DNA from: Methanolobus tindarius DSM 2278
GTDB taxonomy: Archaea; Halobacteriota; Methanosarcinia; Methanosarcinales; Methanosarcinaceae
DNA length: 64,000 nucleotides
Direction: 5' to 3'
Assembly: GCF_000504205.1 (NCBI RefSeq)
Contig: NZ_AZAJ01000001.1
Coordinates: 966,879-1,030,878 of the forward strand
The notes under the pieces were generated by a model, which saw only the letters and a program-made list of their open reading frames with translations, ran no database searches and was not told the DNA's origin. Shown piece after piece: positions 1-8,793 of this stretch (its first letter is position 1; every line of letters starts with the position of its first letter). Made by a program: the position numbers and the translations under genes.

Positions 1-103
1 TATAAAAAACAAGGATCAAAAAAAGTTGTGTTGACAGATACTATCGTATCAAATCAATGATAACATTGTATCTGTCTGAAATAGACTGAAATTATACTAA
101 TAA

Positions 104-301
104 TTAGTATCTTTTAGGTCTGTGGTTCTGGAAACATTCCCTGCAATATACAGGTCTCTCACCGGATGGCTTGAAAGGAACTTCGGTCTCCTGTTTGCAG
201 TCAGAGCAGATTGCCTTGTGCATTTCTCTTGGACCGTCGTTTGATCTAAAGCCGCCACCGCCGCCGCCTCTACTGTTTCCGCCTCTGTTATTGTATCCCA
301 T
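104..301 (-). CDS. RGG-box zinc-ribbon small protein (CxxC...CxxC)
   Basis: This encodes a 65-residue basic protein. The N-terminus is an Arg/Gly-rich stretch (NNRGGNSRGGGGGGFR) of the RGG-box kind that binds RNA. The C-terminal half has two Cys pairs, CSDC and CRECF, about 20 residues apart, which suit one zinc ribbon. The open frame runs upstream to 430, but the ATG at 301 is preceded by a well-spaced AGGAG and opens the conserved-looking part, so I chose it. Similar small CxxC proteins are common in methanogens and are usually unnamed. A nucleic-acid-binding role is inferred from composition only. Confidence 0.8.
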   Translation of the reverse strand: MGYNNRGGNSRGGGGGGFRSNDGPREMHKAICSDCKQETEVPFKPSGERPVYCRECFQNHRPKRY

Positions 302-578
302 TTTATATTTCTCCTGAATTTTTACATAGTTCGCACAGCAGAACCGATACTGAGAATTATTGTATGAACAGTTAATACCTGTTAAAACCAAATCGCTCAT
401 TCCGATACGGCTACTTCTTACTGTCAGCAATTGTTAAAAGAAGCACGCAAAAATAGAGTAACCCTTTATACATCGTTGAGCAATCGAACTATTACGTAGT
501 ACCGCACCATGGTATAAATAACCGATGCTACCAATTTAGAACGTTTACTCACAAATATACCTGACACCAAAAAATATG
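302..578 (-). promoter_or_regulatory. Leader/promoter region of the zinc-ribbon gene
   Basis: This 277-bp gap lies upstream of the zinc-ribbon gene and past the stop of the next gene. Reading the minus strand, there are two TATA-like stretches, near 512-520 (TTATTTATACC) and near 470-477 (GTATAAAG). Either would give a transcript leader well over 100 nt before the start at 301. I see no convincing gene here. Long leaders are typical of cold-responsive RNA-binding protein genes, but that link is a guess. Confidence 0.35.
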
Positions 579-1439
579 TCACCAGATTTCAAGCAAATTC
601 ATAATCCCATGACAATTACAGGTTGTTGCAATAAAGAAAACACGACCTCCAATTGGACATGAATCCCTGTTTTCAGAAACTGACTTTAAATGTTCCATTA
701 AAGAGAGCATATATTCTTTGAAATCTACTCCTTTGATTCCACCGATTCCCGGTTTCATCTGGCAGCTCTCAAAAACCCAACCTTTGTGAGATGGAAGCAA
801 TTTCCGGGCATAAGACGTGATTGTTTCGGGTTTTTCTCTTTTGAAATTGTAGCAATATTCAGCAGGTCCCATGCAATTATCAGGACAAATTTCTCCTGTC
901 TTTGCATATGAGAGCATGATTGCTCCATCCTTCAGGGAACTGAACACAACAATATTTTCAGGCAAAAGTGAGAGAATGTCGTTGAAATATTCTGTCGTTT
1001 TCTCATTGTGTTCATTGTTTTCACTATTTACATCAATCTGAACAGCTGAAATGAGATTTTCTGAAGAAATTGAACTCATCATGTCAATTGCCATATTTAA
1101 AACCGCATGTGTTGGAACAGCAGGAATTATGAATTCCGGAATCCCGGCTTCAAGAATCTCAGGAACTTTTCTCACATCCATGCAGTGGAAGTAAATCTTT
1201 CCTGAATTTGATTTTGACTTGTGGAACTCCTTTATCAGACTGAAAAGCTCTTCACGGTCAACAGTTACTGAACTGTTGGTAGCATTAGCAGAATCATCGA
1301 CATCAATTATCACAACAAAAGGGAAAGACTTCTCCTTAGCATATCTGGCAAAATCACTTCCTATTTTCCCACCACCCAGTACAAGGTAATAACCTTCTAT
1401 TACAGGAAGTGAACTGAAATCTGCAATCATTTTATTCAT
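579..1439 (-). CDS. Hypothetical protein with Rossmann-like N-terminus
   Basis: This encodes about 286 residues from the ATG at 1439; the open frame extends to 1640, but that part reads into the divergent neighbour. Near the N-terminus is YLVLGGGKIGSDFARYAKEK followed about ten residues later by an acidic residue. This is the GxGxxGxxxA...D pattern of NAD-binding Rossmann folds such as TrkA-N. The C-terminal third is cysteine-rich (CPDNCMGPAEYC, SCQMKPGIGG, TTCNCHG), which could bind metal or an Fe-S cluster. I do not recognise the family. No clear ribosome binding site marks the start, so a GTG about eight codons upstream is also possible. Confidence 0.65.
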   Translation of the reverse strand: MNKMIADFSSLPVIEGYYLVLGGGKIGSDFARYAKEKSFPFVVIIDVDDSANATNSSVTVDREELFSLIKEFHKSKSNSGKIYFHCMDVRKVPEILEAGIPEFIIPAVPTHAVLNMAIDMMSSISSENLISAVQIDVNSENNEHNEKTTEYFNDILSLLPENIVVFSSLKDGAIMLSYAKTGEICPDNCMGPAEYCYNFKREKPETITSYARKLLPSHKGWVFESCQMKPGIGGIKGVDFKEYMLSLMEHLKSVSENRDSCPIGGRVFFIATTCNCHGIMNLLEIW

Positions 1440-1560
1440 TGATGAAAGGAGTTCAGGAGTCACAATAAGAGTAGGAAAGGACAGTATATAAGTGAAGCTA
1501 TTTGCAATGATTGTAAAGAAAAGGTTAATACAATCCAGACATTGTTCACATAGGGTTACT

Positions 1561-2373
1561 ATGAGTGGAAATACATCAACCAACAAAATGCCTGTACTTT
1601 TCATTGGACATGGTTCTCCAATGAACATCGTCCTTGACAATAGCTACACCCAGAGCCTTATGAAACTCGGGAAAGAACTTCCAAGGCCAAAGGCCATCAT
1701 GGTGATATCGGCTCACTGGATGACCGATGGGACATATGTAACCTGCAATGAGAAGCCAAAAACAATCTATGATTTTTATGGTTTTCCACGCAGATTATAT
1801 GAGGTGGATTATCCCAGTCCGGGAGCACCGAATGAAGCTGAACTTGCATGCAAAACCGTAAGAAAAGCAACCGTTGAGTGCAGCAATCAGTGGGGACTGG
1901 ACCATGCTTCCTGGGCTGTTCTCAAACATATGTATCCTGAAGCCGATATTCCGGTATTTGAAATGAGTATTGACTACTCATTCAACGAATGGCATCCTAA
2001 AATGATGCAATATCACTATGACCTTGCATCGGAACTCAAAGAACTTCGAAATCATGGTGTGCTTATAATTGGCAGCGGTAATATCGTTCATAATCTGGGC
2101 CTTATTGATTTCCAGAATGTAGATGCTAAGCCTTATGACTGGGCAGTTGAACTTGATGAGAAAGTAAAAGAGAATCTTCTGTCTGGCAACCACAAGGATC
2201 TCATTGAATATCTGAACATGGGTGAAGTCGCGAAACTTGGAATTCCAACTCTGGACCATTATCTACCGATGATCTATGCAATTGCATTACAGGAAGAAGA
2301 CGAGACTCTTGAGTTTACACATGAAGGATTCCAGCACGCATCTGTTTCAATGAGAGGGTTTAAGATAGGATAA
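1561..2373 (+). CDS. LigB-type extradiol ring-cleavage dioxygenase family (YgiD-like)
   Basis: This 270-residue protein has the usual length and motifs of the class III extradiol/4,5-DOPA dioxygenase family. Candidate metal ligands are the histidines of IGHGSPMN, SAHWMTDG and GNIVHNLG, and the C-terminal HEGFQHASVSMRG block is also typical. Bacterial members open catechol rings with a non-haem metal and O2. In a strict anaerobe the physiological substrate is unclear and the reaction may differ. I use the ATG at 1561 because the longer frame from 1492 has no ribosome binding site and overlaps the divergent gene's promoter space. Confidence 0.85.
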   Translation: MSGNTSTNKMPVLFIGHGSPMNIVLDNSYTQSLMKLGKELPRPKAIMVISAHWMTDGTYVTCNEKPKTIYDFYGFPRRLYEVDYPSPGAPNEAELACKTVRKATVECSNQWGLDHASWAVLKHMYPEADIPVFEMSIDYSFNEWHPKMMQYHYDLASELKELRNHGVLIIGSGNIVHNLGLIDFQNVDAKPYDWAVELDEKVKENLLSGNHKDLIEYLNMGEVAKLGIPTLDHYLPMIYAIALQEEDETLEFTHEGFQHASVSMRGFKIG

Positions 2374-2420
2374 AAAGTTCAGCCATAAATGGCTGAAATA
2401 ACAAAAAATAGTAGACCTGA

Positions 2421-2888
2421 TCACTTTACCCTATCACCATATATCTTTTTGAAATGGTCCTTCGGGTCAAAATCGGTCTTGAACTTCAGTTTACCTGAAT
2501 TGGACTGGATGTTGACCTCCCATATAATCTGAACCTGGTCATCATCTGAACTGCTCTTTTTCTTTACTTTTATTGACTTTATACTGGCATTAGGTATTGC
2601 AAAATTTGCTTCGTTCTCTGCCAGTGCTGCCTGTGCACTCATTCCAGCATACCTTTCAGCATATCTGAAAGAACCTTTTATTTGTGCACCCCACTGACCT
2701 AAGAATCCTTTTCCTTCGGCCTTTGCCTGATCACGTGATTCTTTCACGACCTGTTTCATTACATCATTTGTAACTTTAGCAAATATTGTCGTATCCGGCG
2801 TTGCAACAAGCGTGAACGCATCGTAGGACAGACCTAACATCTTGCTTTTTCTCATATTCGGAACTATTCCGATGATTTCGTCATCCAT
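2421..2888 (-). CDS. Hypothetical protein, PH-like fold candidate
   Basis: This 155-residue soluble protein has no signal peptide. The start at 2888 is fixed by a strong AGGAGG six bases upstream; an in-frame ATG at 2906 lies before that site. The pattern is alternating beta strands with a central Ala-rich helix (ERYAGMSAQAALAENEANF), a basic KKKSSSDDD linker and a last strand-rich block ending FDPKDHFKKIYGD. This suits a PH-like or lipid-sensing domain found in uncharacterised archaeal proteins, but I cannot name the family. Confidence 0.65.
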   Translation of the reverse strand: MDDEIIGIVPNMRKSKMLGLSYDAFTLVATPDTTIFAKVTNDVMKQVVKESRDQAKAEGKGFLGQWGAQIKGSFRYAERYAGMSAQAALAENEANFAIPNASIKSIKVKKKSSSDDDQVQIIWEVNIQSNSGKLKFKTDFDPKDHFKKIYGDRVK

Positions 2889-3126
2889 AAGAAACCTCCT
2901 AGCCATCTATTGAATTGAAACCACTTTTGTACCATATAATTACAACCATAGATGATAAATAGAAATTATTATGCAATAAATATATAAAGATTGTCTTTTC
3001 AACATCCTTTGAAATTACAAAGCAAAAGCAATCTAAAATGCACATTAATTGTGTCTGCAAAAGAATTATTATGCTTGGACAAATAAACGGATTCCACCAA
3101 GCAGAAAGGAAACATGTGACCAGCAG

Positions 3127-3954
3127 ATGACAGAGCAACAAAAAACCACAGAGAAAAGTAGCGAAACTATACCTGAATCTCTTGTTGAGATGAAAAATAT
3201 AGTTGTCAGAAAAAATGACAGACTTATCCTTGATTCCTTATGTTTCAACATTAAGAAAGGTGAAAATATCGCACTCATCGGACCGAATGGTTCCGGCAAG
3301 TCATCTATCATTAAAACTATTATCGGAGACTATCGCCCAATTGCAGATACTAAAGGCATGGTTTTCAGGATAATGGAAAAGGACAGATGGGTAATCTCTG
3401 ACCTGAAAAATCTCATGGGAATTGTATCAGGAGACCTTCAACTTGACTATACAAGAGACATTTCAGTGGTTGAAGTAGTCCTTTCAGGTTTTTTCAGCAG
3501 CATTGGCATCTATCCTAACATGAAAATTGAACCTTACATGCTGAAAAGAACAGCAGACATCATTGATTTCCTTGAGATAAGACACCTTGCCAGCAAGAGC
3601 ATGTCCCACCTTTCAACCGGTGAAGCAAGGAGAGTTCTCATCGGAAGGGCACTTGTCCACGACCCTATGATACTTGTTCTGGATGAACCAACAAACAGCC
3701 TTGACCTGAAAAGCAAGCATGTGTTCAGGGAAACTGTGAGCAAGGTTGCAGCTGCTGGAAAGAGCATAATCCTTGTAACCCACGACCTTGAGGATATTGT
3801 TCCTGAAATAAACCGTGCGGTTCTCCTGAAGGACGGCAGGATATTTGCAGACGGAGATATTGAGGATATTCTTACTGCTGAGAAACTGACGGAGTTATTC
3901 GGAATTCCGGTTGAGGTTGGTAAGGATAAGGGATATTATCATGCATGGTGCTGA
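3127..3954 (+). CDS. ABC transporter ATP-binding protein, orphan
   Basis: This 275-residue ATPase has all the core motifs: Walker A GPNGSGKSS at residues 52-60, a variant signature LSTGEARR, Walker B ILVLDEPTNSLDL and the H-loop in LVTHD. It resembles single-domain ATPases of the YlmA/ModF group. No permease or binding protein lies beside it, so it either serves a distant transporter or acts without one. The frame is open from a TTG at 3049, but the ATG at 3127 begins the normal family length; its ribosome binding site is weak. Confidence 0.85.
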   Translation: MTEQQKTTEKSSETIPESLVEMKNIVVRKNDRLILDSLCFNIKKGENIALIGPNGSGKSSIIKTIIGDYRPIADTKGMVFRIMEKDRWVISDLKNLMGIVSGDLQLDYTRDISVVEVVLSGFFSSIGIYPNMKIEPYMLKRTADIIDFLEIRHLASKSMSHLSTGEARRVLIGRALVHDPMILVLDEPTNSLDLKSKHVFRETVSKVAAAGKSIILVTHDLEDIVPEINRAVLLKDGRIFADGDIEDILTAEKLTELFGIPVEVGKDKGYYHAWC

Positions 3955-4120
3955 AAAAGCACTGGTATTCACTTTTTTAATGTATATTTGAATAGCATAA
4001 ACATGAAGAGTCTGCAACTAATTTTTTTATCATAATTCTTTGCTTAAACAAAATTACTTTTCCCCATTATAAAGGAAAAATCAAAATATTTAAAGTTGAT
4101 AAAAAACATTGTATAGATAG

Positions 4121-4600
4121 ATGTGTGATGGTCAGTTCCATGCTAAAATACTACAAGTTAAATCACATAGAGATGAGTTTGATAAACTCTTTGAACAGGA
4201 GATACTTGTAGAATCACAAAAAGGAGAGATTTTTTGGATTTTTGATGTTTGCCTTCTTTGTAACAAAAAAATGGAAGGTAAAGCATCTAAACTTGAATTT
4301 GATGTATGGTCCATTCCTGCACACAAAAACCTTTCTAAGCTCCATACAGCTGTGAAGAAAATAGTATCACCTCAAGAACTTTGTGTACATAATGTTCCTA
4401 ATTATTCTGCAGTATTTTATGGAGAAATTATCGGAAAAGATAAAAATAAATGGAACAAACAGTTTTCAGTAGATGTTGGTTCGGGTGTCATAAAAACCTT
4501 GGTCGATGATGTTGAGTACAATGAGTATTCTGTTGGAGATTACATCAAAATTGTAGGGAACATTGTACAATTGTCATCAATCAATGGCAAAGTAATCTGA
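4121..4600 (+). CDS. Hypothetical protein
   Basis: This is a 159-residue protein of unknown family. The first half has a CLLCNKKMEG motif with one Cys pair. The C-terminal 60 residues are predicted strands (AVFYGEIIGKD, FSVDVGSGVIKTLVDD, YSVGDYIKIVGNI) that look like an OB-fold. The gene stands alone between AT-rich spacers, its sequence is AT-rich compared with the isoprenoid operon that follows, and the start has no strong ribosome binding site. Recent acquisition is possible. Confidence 0.55.
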   Translation: MCDGQFHAKILQVKSHRDEFDKLFEQEILVESQKGEIFWIFDVCLLCNKKMEGKASKLEFDVWSIPAHKNLSKLHTAVKKIVSPQELCVHNVPNYSAVFYGEIIGKDKNKWNKQFSVDVGSGVIKTLVDDVEYNEYSVGDYIKIVGNIVQLSSINGKVI

Positions 4601-4762
4601 CAATGTATTCATTATTTCCAGCACTGCCAAATAAAAGAAAATCTTCCAACAACAAACCTACACAATTCTCTTTTAGTATATGCATTCAAATATAATTGGC
4701 TCATATTCTAGCCCAAAAATGAGATTACACTAATATATTACAACTTTTACACGGATGATACC

Positions 4763-6022
4763 ATGAGGGAATTTATCGACCAGCTCAGGAAGAACGGGAA
4801 ACTCGTAGAGGTAACAGAGCCTGTTTCAAAGGTGTTCGAAGCACCGCGTATTGCAAAGAAAACACCCGGACCGGTGCTATTCCATGACATTGATGGCAAC
4901 AAAGCCATCATGAACGTACTCGGTTCAAGGGACGAACTTGCAACAATGTTCGGTGTGGACAAAGACAAAATCATCAAGAGACTCTCAGAAGTATCACCTG
5001 ATGGTGAGGTTGTTATTGTAAAAGAATCACCAACCATGGAAGTTATCGAGGACGATGTTGACCTCACAAAACTCCCGATAATGACACACTTCGAGAAGGA
5101 TGCAGGACCATACCTTACAGCAGGAGTTGTTGTAACAGAATACGATGGCGTCATGAATGCAGCTATCCACAGGCTCCTTGTAGTCGATAAAACAAGACTT
5201 GCAGCACGTCTTGTAGCTCCAAGACACAGCTACGTCATGCACAAGAAAGCATCCGATAAAGGAGAAAAACTCCCAATTGCAATCGTACTTGGTGCAGACC
5301 CTACTGTTACCTTCGCATCAACCACACGTGTGCCTGCCGGAAAAGAATTCAACTACGCTGCAGCACTTCGTGGCAGACCTGTAGAACTTTTCGAATGCTC
5401 AAACGGAATCAAAGTCCCTCATGCAGAAATAGTGCTTGAAGGTTACATCGACCCTGAGGAAAGAGTCGATGAAGGACCATTTGTGGACATCACAGGAACC
5501 TACGACCTTGTGAGACAGGAGCCGGTCATACACATAACAAGAATACTGCACCGCAAAGACCCAATCTACCACGGAATCCTCCCGGCAGGTCCTGAACACC
5601 TGCTCATGATGGGAGTTCCATACGAACCAAGGATATTCAACGCTGTCAGCGAAGTCACAACCGTCAAGAATGTAGTACTCACAGAAGGCGGATGCTGTTA
5701 CTTGCATGCTGTTGTACAGATTGAGAAACAGACAGAAGGTGACGGAAAGAATGCCATTATGGCAGCCTTTGCAGCTCACACAAGCCTGAAGCATGTAGTT
5801 GTGGTTGATGACGATATCGACATCTTTGACCTGCATGATGTTGAATTTGCCATTGCCACCAGGGTGAAGGGTGACATGGACGTTATGATAATACCAAATG
5901 TGAGAGGAAGTTCACTTGACCCGCGTGGTGCACCTGACGGAACCACGACTAAAATGGGAATTGATGCAACCAAAGTTCTGAAAGAAGCACAGAACTTCGA
6001 ACGTGCAAAGATGCCAGAGTGA
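4763..6022 (+). CDS. Anhydromevalonate phosphate decarboxylase (UbiD family)
   Basis: This 419-residue protein belongs to the UbiD family of prenylated-FMN-dependent decarboxylases. Recognisable blocks are GADPTVTFAST, GRPVELFECSNG, PHAEIVLEGYIDPEERVDEG with its acidic residues, and GVPYEPRIFNAV. In archaea with the modified mevalonate pathway, a UbiD homologue converts trans-anhydromevalonate phosphate to isopentenyl phosphate. The next two genes encode the enzyme that makes that substrate, which strongly supports this role over ubiquinone biosynthesis. The start at 4763 follows a TATA-like stretch near 4730-4740, so the transcript may have a very short leader. Confidence 0.88.
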   Translation: MREFIDQLRKNGKLVEVTEPVSKVFEAPRIAKKTPGPVLFHDIDGNKAIMNVLGSRDELATMFGVDKDKIIKRLSEVSPDGEVVIVKESPTMEVIEDDVDLTKLPIMTHFEKDAGPYLTAGVVVTEYDGVMNAAIHRLLVVDKTRLAARLVAPRHSYVMHKKASDKGEKLPIAIVLGADPTVTFASTTRVPAGKEFNYAAALRGRPVELFECSNGIKVPHAEIVLEGYIDPEERVDEGPFVDITGTYDLVRQEPVIHITRILHRKDPIYHGILPAGPEHLLMMGVPYEPRIFNAVSEVTTVKNVVLTEGGCCYLHAVVQIEKQTEGDGKNAIMAAFAAHTSLKHVVVVDDDIDIFDLHDVEFAIATRVKGDMDVMIIPNVRGSSLDPRGAPDGTTTKMGIDATKVLKEAQNFERAKMPE

Positions 6023-6048
6023 GACTTGAACACAAACGGTGAAAAAGA

Positions 6049-7233
6049 ATGTATCTTACACCTGAAGAAGAAAAAACACTTAACGGCGAATACGGAGAGA
6101 GTCTCCAGAAAGCCATCGAGATTCTTGTCGCACTTGGAGATATTTACGGTGCTGACAAACTGATTCCTGTAAAGAGCGCACAGATAGCCGGAGTATCTTA
6201 TAAGACAATTGGCGATGCCGGTCTTGAGTGGATATCCGACCTTGAAGGAAAAGTGAAGATTCCCTCAATTCTTAACCCTGCCGGCATGGATATCGTCCGC
6301 TGGGATGAAATGGGTATTGATCCTGTTTTTGCAAAGAAGCAGCAGGAAATAATCGAAGCTTACGCAAAACTGGGAATCCAGACAAAGTGCACTTGTACTC
6401 CCTATTACCTTGAAGGATTCAACGTCACACTTGACGACCATATCGCATGGAGTGAATCATCTGCTGTATCTTATGCTAATTCTGTTATCGGTGCAAGGAC
6501 AAACCGTGAAGGCGGTCCTTCAGCACTCTCAGCAGCACTTGTGGGCAAGACTGCAAACTACGGCTATCACCTTGATGAGATGAGGGAACCTGTGGTTGCT
6601 GTGGAAGTAGACTGTGAACTTTCAGGCTCTGACCTTGGTGCTCTCGGTTACGTTGTAGGTAAGACTGTCGGAAGCAGAGTCCCAATATTCTACATGAAGA
6701 ACGAGCCTTCTAAGAACGAAATGAAAGCACTCGGAGCAGCACTTGCAGCATCCGGTGCGGTGGCACTCTATCATATAGAAGGCGTTACACCAGAAGCTAC
6801 CAGAAAGACATTTACAAGACCTGATGAAGTCATCCCTGTTGAAAGAACACAGATTGACGAGGTCTATGAAACAAATAAGGACATACTGTCAAGTGAAATT
6901 ATTACCATTGGATGTCCACACTGTTCTGTTGAGGAACTGGAAGAAATAGCAGGACTTGTCGAAGGGAAGAAACTCCAAAAGGAAATGTGGGTCTGCACTG
7001 CAAGAGAAGTTGCTGAAAGGCATCCAGACCTTGTGCAGAAAATTGAGAAAAGCGGTGCAAAGGTTGTATGTGACACATGCATGGTGGTATCACCGGCTAC
7101 AAACAAGTATGCATCCATAACCGTGAACTCAGGAAAGGCTCTTGCCTATGTTCCAAGTATGTGCAAGGTAGCTGCAAAATATGCGAGTATTGAGGACTGC
7201 ATAAATGAGGCAGGTGTTGTCGATGAAAATTAA
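6049..7233 (+). CDS. Phosphomevalonate dehydratase large subunit (aconitase X)
   Basis: This 394-residue aconitase X-type protein is the catalytic subunit that dehydrates 5-phosphomevalonate in the archaeal mevalonate pathway. Cysteines likely to hold the Fe-S cluster occur in KCTCTPYYL, TIGCPHCSVEE and VCDTCMVVSP. The blocks SSAVSYANSVIGARTNREGG and GCELSGSDLGA-like VDCELSGSDLGALGY are typical. It starts 26 bp after the decarboxylase stop with a GGTGA ribosome binding site, and its last codons overlap the small-subunit start, as expected for translational coupling. Confidence 0.9.
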   Translation: MYLTPEEEKTLNGEYGESLQKAIEILVALGDIYGADKLIPVKSAQIAGVSYKTIGDAGLEWISDLEGKVKIPSILNPAGMDIVRWDEMGIDPVFAKKQQEIIEAYAKLGIQTKCTCTPYYLEGFNVTLDDHIAWSESSAVSYANSVIGARTNREGGPSALSAALVGKTANYGYHLDEMREPVVAVEVDCELSGSDLGALGYVVGKTVGSRVPIFYMKNEPSKNEMKALGAALAASGAVALYHIEGVTPEATRKTFTRPDEVIPVERTQIDEVYETNKDILSSEIITIGCPHCSVEELEEIAGLVEGKKLQKEMWVCTAREVAERHPDLVQKIEKSGAKVVCDTCMVVSPATNKYASITVNSGKALAYVPSMCKVAAKYASIEDCINEAGVVDEN

Positions 7234-7627
7234 GTGCAGGACAATTTCCAGAGGCGTTGCGGAAGGTGAAGTGCTTCTTACAAACGATGCCATCTCATTC
7301 CTGGGAAATGTTGACCCTGAAACCGGAGAGATAGTTGAAGCCCAGCACGAACTTTACGGACAATCAATTGCCGGAAAGGTACTTGTTTTCCCTCATGGAA
7401 AAGGTTCCACTGTTGGTTCTTATGTCATCTACCAGCTTTTCAAGAATGGCGTTGCTCCTGCTGCAATGATAAACCTTGAATCCGAGCCAATCGTAGCTGT
7501 TGGAGCAATAATATCTGAAGTACCTCTTGTTGACAGGCTTGAGAAAGATCCCTATGAAGTTTTGAAGAATGGTGACAGGGTTATTGTCAACAGTACAGAA
7601 GCTTTTGTTGAGCTAAAAAAAGAATAA
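7223..7627 (+). CDS. Phosphomevalonate dehydratase small subunit (DUF126)
   Basis: This 134-residue protein is the swivel-domain partner of the aconitase X subunit. It has the family signatures ISRGVAEGEVLL, FPHGKGSTVGSYVIYQL and AVGAIISEVPLVDRL. The ATG at 7223 sits inside the end of the large-subunit gene (11-bp overlap) behind an AGGTG; the in-frame ATG at 7205 lies further inside that gene without a matching site. The two subunits form the Fe-S dehydratase upstream of the UbiD-type decarboxylase. Confidence 0.9.
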   Translation: MKIKCRTISRGVAEGEVLLTNDAISFLGNVDPETGEIVEAQHELYGQSIAGKVLVFPHGKGSTVGSYVIYQLFKNGVAPAAMINLESEPIVAVGAIISEVPLVDRLEKDPYEVLKNGDRVIVNSTEAFVELKKE

Positions 7628-7647
7628 CTGAGATAAAGAGACAAATT

Positions 7648-8754
7648 ATGGATGTCTGCTTTCGCTGGAATAAGAAGAACACATACAGTCTTGCTGCACT
7701 GGCTCCACTTGTACCGGATGCTTTGAAGGTCAAAAAGCCTCACGATGGAGTGATGATATACAGCTTTGCCACCAGGCAGAAAGATTCCATTTTCAGTGAA
7801 GTTAAAAAAGCAGACACCGAATCTATTTTTATTGCAGGTGGGCCACATCCTTCAGGTGCACCAGAAGAGACACTTGAGTATTTTGATTGTGTGGTGATTG
7901 GTGAAGGAGAGGAGACTTTACCTGAACTTGTTGATGCAATCAAATCAGGAAGGGACATTTCCACTGTAAAAGGAATTGCCTACAAGGATGATTCGGGAAA
8001 AATCATCATCACTGATAGAAGGGAACCTGTTGACCTTGATAAGTATCCATGTTTTGACCCGGACATCGTGATGTCACCTCTTGAGATAAGTAGAGGGTGT
8101 CCATTCAGGTGTAGATACTGCCAGACACCACGTCTTTTCGGGAACAAAATGAGACATCGCAGTATTGACAACATTGTGAAATATGCAAGATATTACCGGG
8201 ATCTGAGATTTACGTCTTCAAATTCAATGGCATATGGCAGTGATGGAATTCATCCACGTTTTGATAAGGTGGAAAAACTGCTATCAGCACTGAAGGATAC
8301 CGGTGCCAGAGATATTTTCTTCGGGACTTTTCCGTCAGAAGTCAGACCGGAATTCGTTACCAATGACTCACTGGAACTAATTACAAAGTATTGCACAAAC
8401 TCAAAAGTGAGTCTTGGGGCTCAGTCAGGAAGTGATCGAATCCTTAGGGAAATTCTCAGAGGGCATACCGTCGATGATGTTGTCCAGAGTCTGGAACTCT
8501 GTTTTGATCATGGAATTACCCCCATAGTAGATTTCATGGTAGGTTTTCCTGATGAAACAGAAGAAGAGCAGGACATGAGTCTGGAACTTATTCAGTGGAT
8601 TTGCAAAAAGGGAGGAAATGTGCATTCACATTACCTGACTCCACTTCCTGGAACTCCTTATGTTGATGTGAAAACATCGCCTGTAAGTAAGCGTTACAAA
8701 AAAGTTATGGGAAAGCTGGCACTTACAGGTCAGGCAACCGGTACATGGGAATAA
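7648..8754 (+). CDS. B12-binding domain/radical SAM protein, MJ1487-like
   Basis: This 368-residue protein has an N-terminal cobalamin-binding-like Rossmann domain (SIFIAGGPHPSGAPEETLEYF, VVIGEGEETLPEL), then a radical SAM core with the SAM/4Fe-4S motif in SRGCPFRCRYCQTP and later strands KVSLGAQSGSDRIL and PIVDFMVGFPDETEEEQD. It matches the methanogen family typified by MJ1487, whose substrate is not established to my knowledge. It lies 20 bp after the dehydratase small subunit, so it may be co-transcribed, although no isoprenoid role is known. Confidence 0.88.
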   Translation: MDVCFRWNKKNTYSLAALAPLVPDALKVKKPHDGVMIYSFATRQKDSIFSEVKKADTESIFIAGGPHPSGAPEETLEYFDCVVIGEGEETLPELVDAIKSGRDISTVKGIAYKDDSGKIIITDRREPVDLDKYPCFDPDIVMSPLEISRGCPFRCRYCQTPRLFGNKMRHRSIDNIVKYARYYRDLRFTSSNSMAYGSDGIHPRFDKVEKLLSALKDTGARDIFFGTFPSEVRPEFVTNDSLELITKYCTNSKVSLGAQSGSDRILREILRGHTVDDVVQSLELCFDHGITPIVDFMVGFPDETEEEQDMSLELIQWICKKGGNVHSHYLTPLPGTPYVDVKTSPVSKRYKKVMGKLALTGQATGTWE

Positions 8755-8793
8755 GTTTTAATTCTGGATTTGATTTCAGTTTCAACTCTGGTT

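Noticed and set aside
1440-1640. 67-codon N-terminal extension of the Rossmann-like protein
   Set aside because: It would overlap the divergent dioxygenase start and its promoter, has no ribosome binding site, and adds no domain.
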